Below, piece after piece: positions 14,066 through 26,250 of a stretch of 64,000 nucleotides of DNA. This stretch comes from Parus major (lineage: Eukaryota; Chordata; Aves; Passeriformes; Paridae): assembly GCF_001522545.3 (NCBI RefSeq), contig NC_031774.1:23345884-23409883 (forward strand). Direction: 5' to 3'. The notes under the pieces are model-generated. The model was not told the DNA's origin. It saw only the letters and a list, made by a program, of their open reading frames with translations, and ran no database searches. Both the position numbers and the translations under genes were made by a program. Position 1 is the first letter of the stretch; every line of letters starts with the position of its first letter.

Positions 14066-14075
14066 AGATTACATT

Positions 14076-16204
14076 GATATGATGTATGATTTGTATGATG
14101 ATGACAGGTATGTTTGTCAAGTGGCAGCAGCAGTGGCACATCTACAAAAAACAAATAAGGCTGTCTATGCTGCAAACCACAACCATGCTGCAAGGGAGGA
14201 AAGAAAGTATGAAATGCCTCCTGTGTAACTCTGAAGAAATACTAGTTTGCAGGAGCCTTGGGATGGAAATAGAGTTAAAAAAATTGTATATATTTGGCTC
14301 TTTCCTGAAGAGGGCTATTCTTCCACATTACCGACTTCCTGTCATGATGAGCGGTCTGCCTAGGACTGCCCAAGGGTGCCAAGTGGGAGCCACTTTAGGA
14401 TTAGTTAGCCAAGTTTATCCTGTGGCCAGGTGATACACAGCAGAAGCCTGCACCTTCTCATTTCAATGTATGTGGATTGCTAACTTGATGAACTGGTCTG
14501 GTTAGGACCACCACACTCCCCTTGAGTTCCATATTCAGTTCACTACCTTTTCCTAAAGACTACAATTTGCCTGTTACATCAGTAAGCTTTTTGACTAGGA
14601 TGCAAGAATTAGGAGTAGAATGGAGAGCACTGGAGCTAAAACCATCAGCATTGGGCAGCAGCCTGACTGCTGGGGTGTCAGCGGTGATGTGGCAGGGTGT
14701 GTTAATGCTGATCTCAACACTTGCATGTCTAAACAGTGTGCTGCTTGTCAGTTTTTACTGTTCATAAACTGTCCAGTTAAGGGCTTCCCAGTTGCCAGTT
14801 CCCCTTCTGCATGTTGACATGGCCCCTATAATGGGGTCAGCATGGTTAACATGCCAACTATACAGCAAGATCTCAAACCTCCTATCAGTGTAGCAGCTGG
14901 TCGTGGCTCTGGGCTTTGTCACATTGACCTGCCTGGCACTGTGTTGTAGCAACATCAACTCAGAGGAGCTGGAGAGCAGGCACATCTGTCCCTGACAGGG
15001 AGCTGGCACTGGCAGGACCTGTTATTGTGCAGCCATGGGCAGTACTGAACACAGTGTGAACACCATTGCAACTGGCCCCATGGCTTTATGGACACTGTTT
15101 GGAGAACATTGTTTATAAATACATACAGTAGGCTCACAAAGTGATGCAATTTAATTGTTCATGACCTTGGTCATGAATCATACTTCAGTGATTGTTCACT
15201 TTCTCGCTTATTTGCTGATGGCTTTTCCAGTCCCTTGTCCTACTGGTGACGTGATGTAAATGGTGGATACTGAAAGCCCTGTAGGAAGCCCCAGATTCCA
15301 CAGGATGGTTTCTGTCAATTTTGAAACTATACCATGTAATTTTTAAGTTCATGAAATGACACTCATAAATACACACATATACATGCATATAACATAGACA
15401 GATACAGGTTGATGTCCACAGGTTGATTGCAGTGGAATGCTTAGTCTACTGTGTTACCTTCTGAACATGTGATAAAAGCAATCTTTTCTTAATTCGTTAC
15501 CCTTGTATCCCAAGCCGGAATATTCCCTTCATAGAAGCTTCTAATACACAGTTATTTTTCTTTTTTTTTTCCTCCCCATTCCTGCCATTTTATCCACTGT
15601 GTCTTTTTTATAATAACCAGACACCCTTTACACTGTACACAGATTTTTATAATCTTGTCTTGCCATTAAAGGGAAGGTGTTAGCACCATACCTGGCATTG
15701 TGTGTTATACAGGGTTAACTTTCATCAATACTAGAATAGAGCTGTTGAGTGGTTTTTCTTTCCACATTTTATTAGTCTCTGCTATCTCTCCTGTCAACTC
15801 AAAACAGTCCTATGCTTCTTTATAGCACGTAGTAGCAACCCTGTACAATGCAAATTCTGTGGGTATATTTTTTCCACCCCTTTCCTGTCGAGATGAGTTA
15901 ATATTTCAGTATCCCAATTCACTGGTGAGGTCAGCAGGATCAAACACTGTATGATACCTGTTCCTCCCACCTCCAGGCATCTGTTCTGTCTGTCCCTTCC
16001 TGTCCTTCCAGTAGGTTGATCTCCACAGGATCCCACTGACTGCTCCAACTATAATGCACCAGTCCATTTTGCCCTCTCTGATGGAGACAGGAACTTGTTC
16101 TGTCCCACATTCACTGACAGGCTCCTGACCCTCCCCGTTTCCTGGAGGAAAACAAGTATGAGCCTGGGACTGTCCCAGACCTGTTGGTACACACAGGAAA
16201 ATGC
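14076..16204. other. Spacer between convergent ARHGAP1 and ATG13 3' ends
   Basis: About 2.1 kb between the two predicted cleavage sites. It holds no supported gene. An ATTAAA at 15,665-15,670 on the + strand could extend the ARHGAP1 transcript, which would leave only about 0.5 kb between the two genes. Confidence 0.5.
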
Positions 16205-19155
16205 AGTGTTGCTTACATAAAAGTTTTATTGGAAATTCTTTAAATACTTGAAGTACACTGGAGACTTTCCAAAACAATACACTTGAGGAGCCTTCCCCTC
16301 CACCCAAAGTATCTGTAAATCAGCAGCTACATACTTAATGTCCTTAATATTGAGTTGAGCAGAGAGCTGCTAAAATAAACAGCCTTCATAACACAATCTG
16401 TGGCAGGCCACAGCAGCTAGATCTTCACTGAAGCAGAACCTTTGTGCAGTGGCCAGGGAACTCAGAGCCTAGATGTAGCAAATGTGTGTTGAAATTGAGG
16501 ACTGTCCAGACTAGAAGCAGGTAAACTCAGCCCTAGAGAATCTTATTGCTATGGCCATCCAGCTCAACACTAGCAGCTTAAATAGGCAATTTTCCAGCCT
16601 TTTGAAGAGAAGAAAATGTGCTACAGTGCCATTCTGCCTTATGAGCTGTGAGAGCTGTAGCCATGTTAGGAACTCCATCAATAAAGGAGCACAAGTACAA
16701 GCCCTGACCTCCTGGGTGGGATTAACAAGAATGGCAGTGCTTCATGCCAGCTCCACAACCCGTCAGCAGAAGAGCACAGCAGGAGTGCTGGCTAGAGGAA
16801 GTTTAACCTCAATTTTTCTCTATTCATATGGTGTGAACCAGCACTTCACCTCATCTCTGCTGCTCTGCAGCCCAGAAAGTGTGACTTTTAAGTGACTAAA
16901 GGTGACAACCACCTGTCTATCAGCTACTTCCTACAACGTGGTGGATCACCTTCCTGAAAACAGGTGAGAGGAAATTGATCCATTAATTCCTTGTGTTCCT
17001 GCACCCTTCTCGACCTTTTCCACCTGTGAAACAAGGTGGCTCTTGGATGGGGATCAAGTATTTGTTACAGCCCATCTTACTAAAGCTGTGTTACAAACTT
17101 TCATCTTGGAAGCTTTCTTAAATGTTTGTGCATCTTACTTTGCACGGACAAAGCATTTTCCATGTGAGGCTGCTAAAAAGTTGAATTGGTTGAGTAAAAT
17201 AAAAAGGTTCTGGTGGGTAACTTCCCTTTAATGAAGCTCTTACCCGGAGTTTTAGAACTTAAAAGGCCTCCCACCAAACACATCTCTCAACAAAAAAAAT
17301 CTCATGAAGTTCAAAGCATTGCATTGCTCTGGCCTTACAGTATGATCTGTTCTGAATTTGGCTCTGTGCTCCAGCAGTGACACAGAAATAGTGTTCCAGA
17401 GTGGAGTTTGGGCTCCCCCATCAGCTGCAGGCAATCTCTTCCAACTATGAATGCAACGAAGCTGAAGAAGCTGCCACACTGCACCACCTAGAAGGCTGGT
17501 TACTCAGCCATTCTGAGGAAATGAAGATGATTTCTCAGTACTCAAGCAACACAGCTCCATTTAAGGGGAAAAAAAAAATGGTTTTGGACAGTAAGGGGTC
17601 GTGCAGTTGCTCACTCTAGTTACACAGGGGAGGAGGAGAGAGAACCACAAGAAAACTCACCTTATCCAAGTTTCTGTTTAGAATCACTGTTTCTCCTCCC
17701 ACCCTTACATGAGGCAGAAGACATACAACAGCCAAATTGCCCACAGAGCAATGCCAGCCAGTCACACTGTCTATGGCAGATTCTTACAAAAATAAAATTT
17801 CAGCTACTCAAAAAAGCCAGCTGATTAAAAAGTACCATAAGCTTCCCAAAAAAGTGTGCTTCTTTAAAGAAGCTGCTTTCTGAATGGCCAAAGAACACTA
17901 CAAATTCATCCATGCCTTTCAGAAAACAGCTTTTTACGAAGTCCCTGCCACTGATGTGTGCATTTCATTCTATCAGTGAGCCCTGACTGGATGCAATGGA
18001 CACAGAGTCCCCAAAACAGAGTATAATATTAATCAAATCTGTTTCAGAAAATAAATATTTTGGATATTTTCCTGCAAAGAGAGACCAGTATCACTGGCCA
18101 GGATTCCATGGCACACTTGCTCTCTGCAGTGATCAGAACAGAATGACCCGCACTATAACATGAAAACAGAACATCTTTTAAATATAGGTTTCTTTAAAAG
18201 CAATAAATATTTTTTAATTCTTAAGATCATCTATTAACCATAAAGCAGGAAGGCTTGCAAGGATTAGAGGAAAAAAAATCTTGGACTAAGACTCCTAGTT
18301 ACATAACCCTAAAGAAATAGGATTCCTAGTATTTACAGTTATGTTTTAGAAGCAGAGGCTATGAATTCAGCATCATCACAGCTGCTAAATGCAGGCTTGC
18401 CAATAGTCAACACTGTTAAACTCAGCATGGCCGAGTGTCAGTACACTCAGGAATGAAGTGTGGAAAGCATTCCTGTAGTTTCACTCCTGCTTATCAGCCA
18501 CCTAACAGAGTGCCTTGCACAAAATCACTGTGTAGAGACCCAATTCCTTAAAAGCAGGAAAACAAAGGTAACTTGTATTATGCAGGTCCCAAAGCTGACA
18601 TCTCTCCCTGGTCTCCAAGCACACAGTCTGAAGTCAGGATGAAATGCCCAGTTCTGTGGAATGGATATCCTAGACTTCAAGCAGCCAAATTTGCTGAACT
18701 CACAGACCCTGGAAATAAACCAAAGCTTTCTATGCTCTAACAGGATCAGAGACTGTAGGAAAAAGTCTGTTAGCAAGAAGCTCTACCTAGGGAATTTACA
18801 CCATAGGACTCTTGGAGGAAGCATATGGCAACTTTCCACAAAGCCCTCCATACAGAACACAGACTGAGGGGAAAGTAAGTTTCCATACATTGGAGTTTGA
18901 CTTCCTGTGTCCCTACCGAAGTCTTAAAACTGACTGTGAGCAGGAAAAGCAGTCCTGAACTATGTGGTGGAAAAGTTGAGGAGAATCAGCAGGTGAGCCG
19001 TATCTGTCATTGAAGAGAGAAAAGAAAGCTCACTTGATGGAAGGAACTAGTCAATGTGAACAAAACACAGAGCAGGAGCGAAAGAGATATTTGTTGATGT
19101 CATCTCCAGGATGCTTGAGGAAGAAGAATTGCTGCAGCAGAACTGGGAAACAGCT
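16205..19155 (-). other. ATG13: ATG13 3'UTR
   Basis: Follows the ATG13 stop codon (19,156-19,158 on the minus strand) and runs to the first minus-strand AATAAA, about 2.95 kb downstream. No coding exon is recognisable in it. The end point is inferred from the poly(A) signal. Confidence 0.6.
16225..16230 (-). terminator. Poly(A) signal AATAAA, probable ATG13 3' end
   Basis: TTTATT on the plus strand reads AATAAA on the minus strand. It is the only canonical hexamer I noticed on this strand between the ATG13 stop codon and ARHGAP1. Confidence 0.55.
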
Positions 19156-22100
19156 TCACTGCAAGGTTTCCACAAAAGCATCAAATTCTTTAACATTTTT
19201 CTCATGGACTGCCAGCTTCTCTGGTAACGAGTCCTGGAAAGGTAAGGAAACGTGAGGATGAGGGCTCATTCACAGCAGACAGAAGGAAATTTTAAACACA
19301 CTAGGCAGAAACCATCTGTTTCTGAGTCATGCAATCCCTAACCAATACTCTAGGCTCACCTTTCTACATGCACAAAACCAGGAGCCCTCTGGCAGCATCC
19401 AGCAAATGACCCTGAGAAGGGCACTCTGCCCAGAGTCTGTTTGTTCTGCAGGAACAGGAGGTGCACTGGGGCCTCACCTTGTGCAATCCTCAGCAGCTGC
19501 AGCACAATAACCGACTCACGTCACTGCTTTCATCAAGTTACTTGCTGCTTTCAGACTCTGGTTTTCATTTTTCTCCACAATATGCCAGAGAGCCTAATAG
19601 AGCACTCACTCAGACATGACTTTTACCAGCTACACCAGAACTCCAACTTTGCTCAGGCTGCAAAGTCAGGCCTGGTTTGCCACCAAGTGAGACATCCCAG
19701 AGGCAGGATAATTAGGGGGGTTTCAATGACAAACAGAGCAAGCATGCTGCAGCAGCCTTCAGTTTCAAGACAAACACCAGTTTCAGAGGCTCAGGTGTGC
19801 CACTAACAAATCTGGATTTATTTAGAATATATTAGTGATAGACTCCCTTTGGGCAGGATCTTTCTTCTGAAAAGTATAGGAAAAACATGGGGCTTGTTAG
19901 AGTGGGTCCAGAGCAGGGCCACAAAAATGATCAGAGTGCTGAAGCACCTCTCCTGTTAAGACAGGCTGAGAGACTTAGGGTAATTCAGCCTGGAGATGAG
20001 AAGGCTCTGAGGAGACCTTATTGTGGCTTTTCAGTACTGAAAGGAGACAGACCTTTAAGAAAAATGGGAACAGAATTTTTAGCAGAGGTTGTTGTGATAG
20101 GACAAGGGGCAACGGTTTTAAATTGAAAGAGAGTAGATTCACACTAGATAGAAGAATTTTTTTTATAAAGCTAGTGAAAAACTGTAACAGGCTGCCCAGA
20201 GAAGTGGTGGATGCCCCATCCATGGAAATCATGAAGGCCAGGTTAGATGGGCTGAGCAATGTGATTTACTTGGAAGATGTCCCTGCTCATTGCAGAGGGG
20301 TTGGACTAGATAACCTTGAAAGGTTCCTTCCAACCCAAACTATTCTACAATTCTATGAAGATAATTTTTTCAAACTTAGAATAGGGAGAGCATTTTAAAG
20401 TACATATGATTCCCACAAACAGAAATTTCAGGGTTCCGTACCAAATCCTCTGCCATGGACTGTGCTCCAATGTCAATGGAGAGGCTGCTGAGTTGAGGGG
20501 GGTTCTGAAATTCACGGTAAAATGTCCCCAGGTCCATTGGAAGAATGTCATCTTTTGAAAATGCTGGTTTCTAGAATCACAGACACTGCTATTAATTCCC
20601 AAAGACATTTGCTTCCCTTTTGTTAAAAACTCAGGTAAAGTCATTACCTGCTATCAGTAAACATAATGGCATTACAACTGTTGCTGCAATAATGCATATT
20701 AAATTACTGAAGAACAGCCAATATCACTTGAGCAGTTGGAAGAGAACATTTATTTGGAATCTGGCTCCTCTAGTTGCTAAGAAAGAGGATGCCAAGCCCA
20801 GATTTTAGTAGAGAACTGAAATGGTATTTAATTTGTAACTTGATTCCTGGTACCAGTGTTTTTGCAGTTCTGGGACTGTCATGCCCTAGTGTGGTACTGT
20901 GAATGATGTGTCTCTTCCACTCCCACCAAAAACTACTCTGACATCATCATCATTTGCCATTGCACCAGCACGTGAAGCCCACCTAAGGTGCAGGTGTGGT
21001 GTAAAAGCTCTGATGAGGGCACTTACAAAGTCGATCATAACAAAGTCATCATGGGTGTTCCCTGTGCTGCTGCCACTGGAGCCCTCCGAGTGTAAGCTGC
21101 CTTGTAGAGGAGATTCCGTTTCTGGGGATTCAGGAGGATTGACCTGCCCAAGAAATCAAAGACAGTGAGTACTGATCTTAGAGTCACGTCTGTCTGTGTA
21201 CTTTGGCAGTGTGGGGGCAGTTAGGAGGCTGGACAATGAACATTAACTAGAGCAGGGGCAGCAAATACATGCTGTTATTTGTACGGTTAGAGATTCAACA
21301 CAGGAGACGTCTTGAAACCAAACAAATCTGAAAAACTAGTTATTTTCTCCAAAACTAAAGTGTATTCAAGGCATGGATGTTTGGATAAGGGATGCTGAGA
21401 AGGCACATATACCTCTGGAAGAGTCTTACCATGGGGTCGTTATCTTCCAGCTCAACATTCTTGGGAGCAAACATGGCAAAAGGAATGTCTAAGTTGGCCA
21501 TGGTCACCTGAGGAGATTTAGCAAACAGAATTTCACTAAGATGCTCTGCTTACCTGGTGCAGAAAAGGATACTGAATGTCTTTGTCAGGCCAGCTAAGAA
21601 CAGCCCAGTATCGTGTCAGCAGTTACACAGGAGGCTGACAACCTCACTTAAAAGGCATGGAATCCAGAGATGATACTCAGTTGACATAATGCAGATACAT
21701 ACCTTGAGATAGGATTGCTACTATATGTATCTTGTATAATGTAGGCAAAGAGTAATGAACTGCTACAAATTGAAACAATTCTCCTTCCTTCATACAAAAG
21801 GCCTAGAACTGCAGCCCTAGGAACTAAGCTGATCCCTAAGCTGCCCTTGCTGAACTTAAATGCTTGCTTCTAGTGATGAACTAGTCTACTGCATGTTCCT
21901 TCAAGAAAGGGAAGCTTACTACCAGCTTTCCTAGTTTATGGACCTGACGTAGTGGCAGATCATTGTGAGATCCAAGAGTATCAAGTCTTCTATTCCCAAA
22001 GAGGGTGTTGGCAAAGTTGAGCAAATTCAACGGCTGTCACATTCCAAAAGGATTTTATGAAAAACAAAATTCGCCTTGGCAAAACCTTGTAGGGAAAGGC

Positions 22101-25100
22101 AGCAGGCAGAAATATGCACTCTCAGTCTCTGAGGTTGCTGTGGTATTGGGGTGCTTTTTGCTTCTCTATGTATGAACAGATGGAAAAGAAGCATATTGTG
22201 CTCTCTGAGAAGATCTACTGCTCATTACCTGGTTAATGGGTTTGTTGACAAAAGCTCCCACCTTCCGGATAAAGATGGTCTCCAAAAGGTCATGTGGGGA
22301 GCCACACTTTCCTTCACTGCTGTTGGATACTGTTTCTGTGTCCTCACTGGGGGAGGAAAATACATAATTAGAGTGTCCTGACACAAACAGGGTAGATAAA
22401 TAACATTTTTTATGAGACTCCTTCATTTTTCTTGGTTTACTCCTAGTATTGGAAGAAGGACAACAGAAATCTGTCCTTGTACCATACCTTCCTCTTCAGT
22501 CAGGAGCACAAAAGGAAAATGGACAGTTGTGAAATCAGATTTTTGTTTAAAGCTGGACAAAAACTATTTAGTTGTTTCAGTAAAGTTGCTGAAATAGACT
22601 CTTCTTCTGGGAAATGGACTTTTAACTTGTGTGTGTTCACAGAAATTCCTGTTCATCACTACTATTTTTTCAGTAACACAGTAGTCACAGATCTCTGTGG
22701 TGAGGGCAAGAACCACAATTATACCTGTCACTCAGTTTACAAATGCAGCAGTCTGGTACATCACAACAGCCACTCCCAGTATGATTAATTCACTCCATGG
22801 TTATTAGGTACTTCCATGACCTATTTGTTTTGGTTTTTTTTCCTACCAGAGGTATTCAGAACTTTAAAACAAAAAAATAGTTTTGTCCTATGGAAAGGGA
22901 ATTACCTAGATAGTATACCCAGGAAAGTGCTGGTGCAACTGAGTTTTCATTTCCCCACTGCAAAATCTCTGTGACTCACAACTATGTGATCCCAAGAGAG
23001 ATTTCTCAAGGAAAAAAAAAAATACGGTGATGAAAAAAACAGAAGGATTTGATTAGCTGTGAGGGAGTTGATTTAGGACAGTTTGAGGCTTCATTGTTTC
23101 CTTTTAAATAACTTTGTGCCTAAAGTTTCTTACTAAAATGGTGAACAGATTTATGGTTAACTACAACTGGCTTTGGTAACAACACACTAAATCTCTAGAG
23201 AATTTGAGATTTATTTGTGAATTTACTGCATCTTGTTTTACAATCAGCAAAACCAGCAGAAAGATTGAAAAAATTATAAAGTTGATAATAAAGTTGACAT
23301 AGAAGAAGATACATTACATAGAAGAAGGATATTAATGGACTAGGATGCTTAAAATGATGGGAAAGATCATTGTTTGGAGAAAGGCTGAAAAAGCCCCATC
23401 AGAGAAAGCTGTAAGGTGATTTGAGGGATGAAAAGACAACAGTTACGCTACAAACAACAGATAAAAAGAGGGAAACAAAAAGTTTTATCTTAATAAGCTT
23501 ATAAATGGGTAAGCAGAAGTGGTGGATCATCTAAAACCAACCTACCTGCTAGAAGGAGTAGCTGCTGAGTAATGGACTCCATCCAGTGGGGTGCACATCC
23601 TCTCTTGATCAGCTTGAGTGCCATGTGCTGGCTGGCTAGGAACTGGGGGAACTCCCCCTTCTTTGCCTGGACCAATCAACTGAGATAGGAATAGTCAAGT
23701 TAAGAGATCCCAAAATCAAACCAACACCACAGTGCAATACAAAGTAGATTCCATCACTATTGGGCATAAATTGTGGGGGTTTTGGCATATGACTGGGTTC
23801 TAGTCCCTGTAAGCCTCAGAGACATGTCTTGTAGGAGTGGGTTATCACAATGCAAACTCATTTTTACTGCTTTTCTACACTACTCCTCTCCACTTCAGGA
23901 TTTTACACTGCAGAGTTCCCTAGCTGTAAGTACTCTGCTTCATGGGGAGGAATGGAGGAAAAAAAACCACATATCCTCTTGCTACAAGCCCAAGGCTCCC
24001 TACAGCTTCAAGAGAAAGGGAAGTGGAGAAGGAGGTGCTGATCTCTTCTCCCTGGGATCCAGTGATAGAATGCATGGGAGTGGTTTGAAGCTGCACCAGG
24101 GGAAGCTAAGACTGAGCATTAAAAAGCATTTTTTTGCAGAGAGGGTGGGTCAAAAACTAGAACAGTATTCTCTTCCTAGAGAGGTGGTCAATGCCCCAAG
24201 CTGTCAGTTTTTAAGAGGCATTTGGACAATTGCCTTACTACCAGGCTTTAACTTGGCCAGCCCTGAACTGTCAGACAGCTGGATTAGATGCTCACTAGAG
24301 GACCATTCCAACTGAAATAATTTTATTTTACTAACATTGTGTCAGCAAAACTGGTGCATCACCAATATCACAAGCAGAAAAAGACTTCTGTCAATGTGGC
24401 TTATTTGTCTGATGAACCAATTAACTACGTCAATATGAACTGTCAGTGTCAGTGTCAATATGTCTAGCCTACATAACTATGCTTGCACAGCTGCAGGGGC
24501 AGCAGCTCTGTAAGACAGGCAATATTTGGAGTCAGTGACAAACTGGTGCAGGCAAACAGGTCTGCTGCCTGCTCTCTTGGCATAGTTTTCCCACATGACC
24601 CCATACCCCAGTAAAGTCAGGGATGCTGAGGAGCCAATTCCCAACTCCTGTGGAAGTTGTGCTTTCTCTGTATTTACTTTACATTTTTTCCATTCCTGAC
24701 AGAGAGGACACCAATGCATGCACTAATTTCAATGCCTCTCTTGGGTGTACAAGTGACACTAATGGCTGCAGTACCAGCCATGCCAGTTTTACTCTCTACA
24801 AGTACCTGGTGAGGGTGTGCAGCATTCAAGCCACCAGCAAAAAGTACAGGATACCCCATGTCAGCTGATCCAACTCCCAGGGCAGCAGGCTGATAGGAAA
24901 GACGAGAGCTGGAAAGCTAAGAAAGAAGAGAAAAAACAAGGGCAAAGGGAGAGGAGAGAGGAAAGGGAAGGGGAATGCCCCACAGCCTGAATAACCACCA
25001 TTCACTGAAGAAGGAACAGGAAAAGTCGGAGGCACAGCATTTCAGGCTGGCAGAAGGATGCTACGTTTTCACTGGAATCAATAATGTAGGTTATTGTTCT

Positions 25101-26214
25101 AAAAAATTCTTACTGCTATGAGGACTACTTGACAATAGTCCAGGGGACTAAGTCTGAGCCTTGAGAGGAAAACAAGATTGGCTTCCTACACATGTAGGAG
25201 TAGGCTGTGCAAGGTATGACTGACATCCTGTCTCAGGGAAGCTCTGCTCTACAGGCCTCTTTCAAATACTGGTGTAGTAGGTTGACACTGGCCAGATGCA
25301 TGAATGCCATCATGAACTTACTGAAGAGCTAATATTTAATCTTTTTTCATCCCAAAAACTTCATTATCAAATGTTTGAACCTACTCCCATAGCAAATTAA
25401 AACAGCTGATCTTCCAGACCTGTTCAAATAGCTTCAGTGGAAGAATACATGGTACCATAAATGTGCCAGGTAAAGAGAACTGGGAAGCTAACCCATGTGA
25501 GATTACTTTAGGAATTAAGTGTTGTAAGCAGTGAAACCCAGCAGAAATCCCTTATACATCCCAGGCAGAAATCTACCCAGTCAGGTTTAATAAAACTTTC
25601 CTGTTCTGACTTGCCTAACTTCAAGAGGAACATTTCTTCAAGAGCTAAGTGTGAGCTCCAGCAGCACCAAAGCTGATGTCCTTTACAGGGATCAAAATGA
25701 GGACACAGGGATCAAAATGAGGGAAAGCACTTTCATTCAAATGAGGCTAGTTAAGCTGAGTAGAGGTCTGATGAGTGTACAGGCTCTAGGGACACTGGCT
25801 GTCAACAGAGAACACTGAGAATTGTGCCTTTCTACTTGTGTCTTTCACTAACAATCCTTGACAGCTGTTGTGTTTTTAGGGGTGCTTGTCCTGTCTTTGG
25901 GAGACCTTCCTCTGCAAAGGCATTTAAGAAGCCAGTTTCAGTAAAGTGCACATTGTGGGTCCACCAGTCTTTCCCATGCACAACAAACATCTGCATTTTC
26001 TTGTATTTGTTTTGTCATGCCAGAACTTGTATTCTGGCCATGTAGAGCATATTCTATTGACAACTCACTTGATGTGAAAAGGCCAGTCCCATCACTGGGA
26101 CCTTCAAGGTGTCCGTCACCACAGGAGGAGGGGTCTGAAAATGTGCCTTTGTGACAGTAAAAACACACTGTACACAGACACAGACAAACAGAGGAAACAA
26201 GGAAAAGAGAGAGT

Positions 26215-26250
<36 letters not shown>

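Noticed and set aside
13782..14228. 148-codon open frame at the end of the ARHGAP1 3'UTR
   Set aside because: It crosses the AATAAA and palindrome, has no recognisable domain and no supporting context.
23773..24315. 180-codon plus-strand frame
   Set aside because: Its second half is the CR1 3' fragment at 24,035-24,316, which is untranslated in the element; the rest is ATG13 intron.
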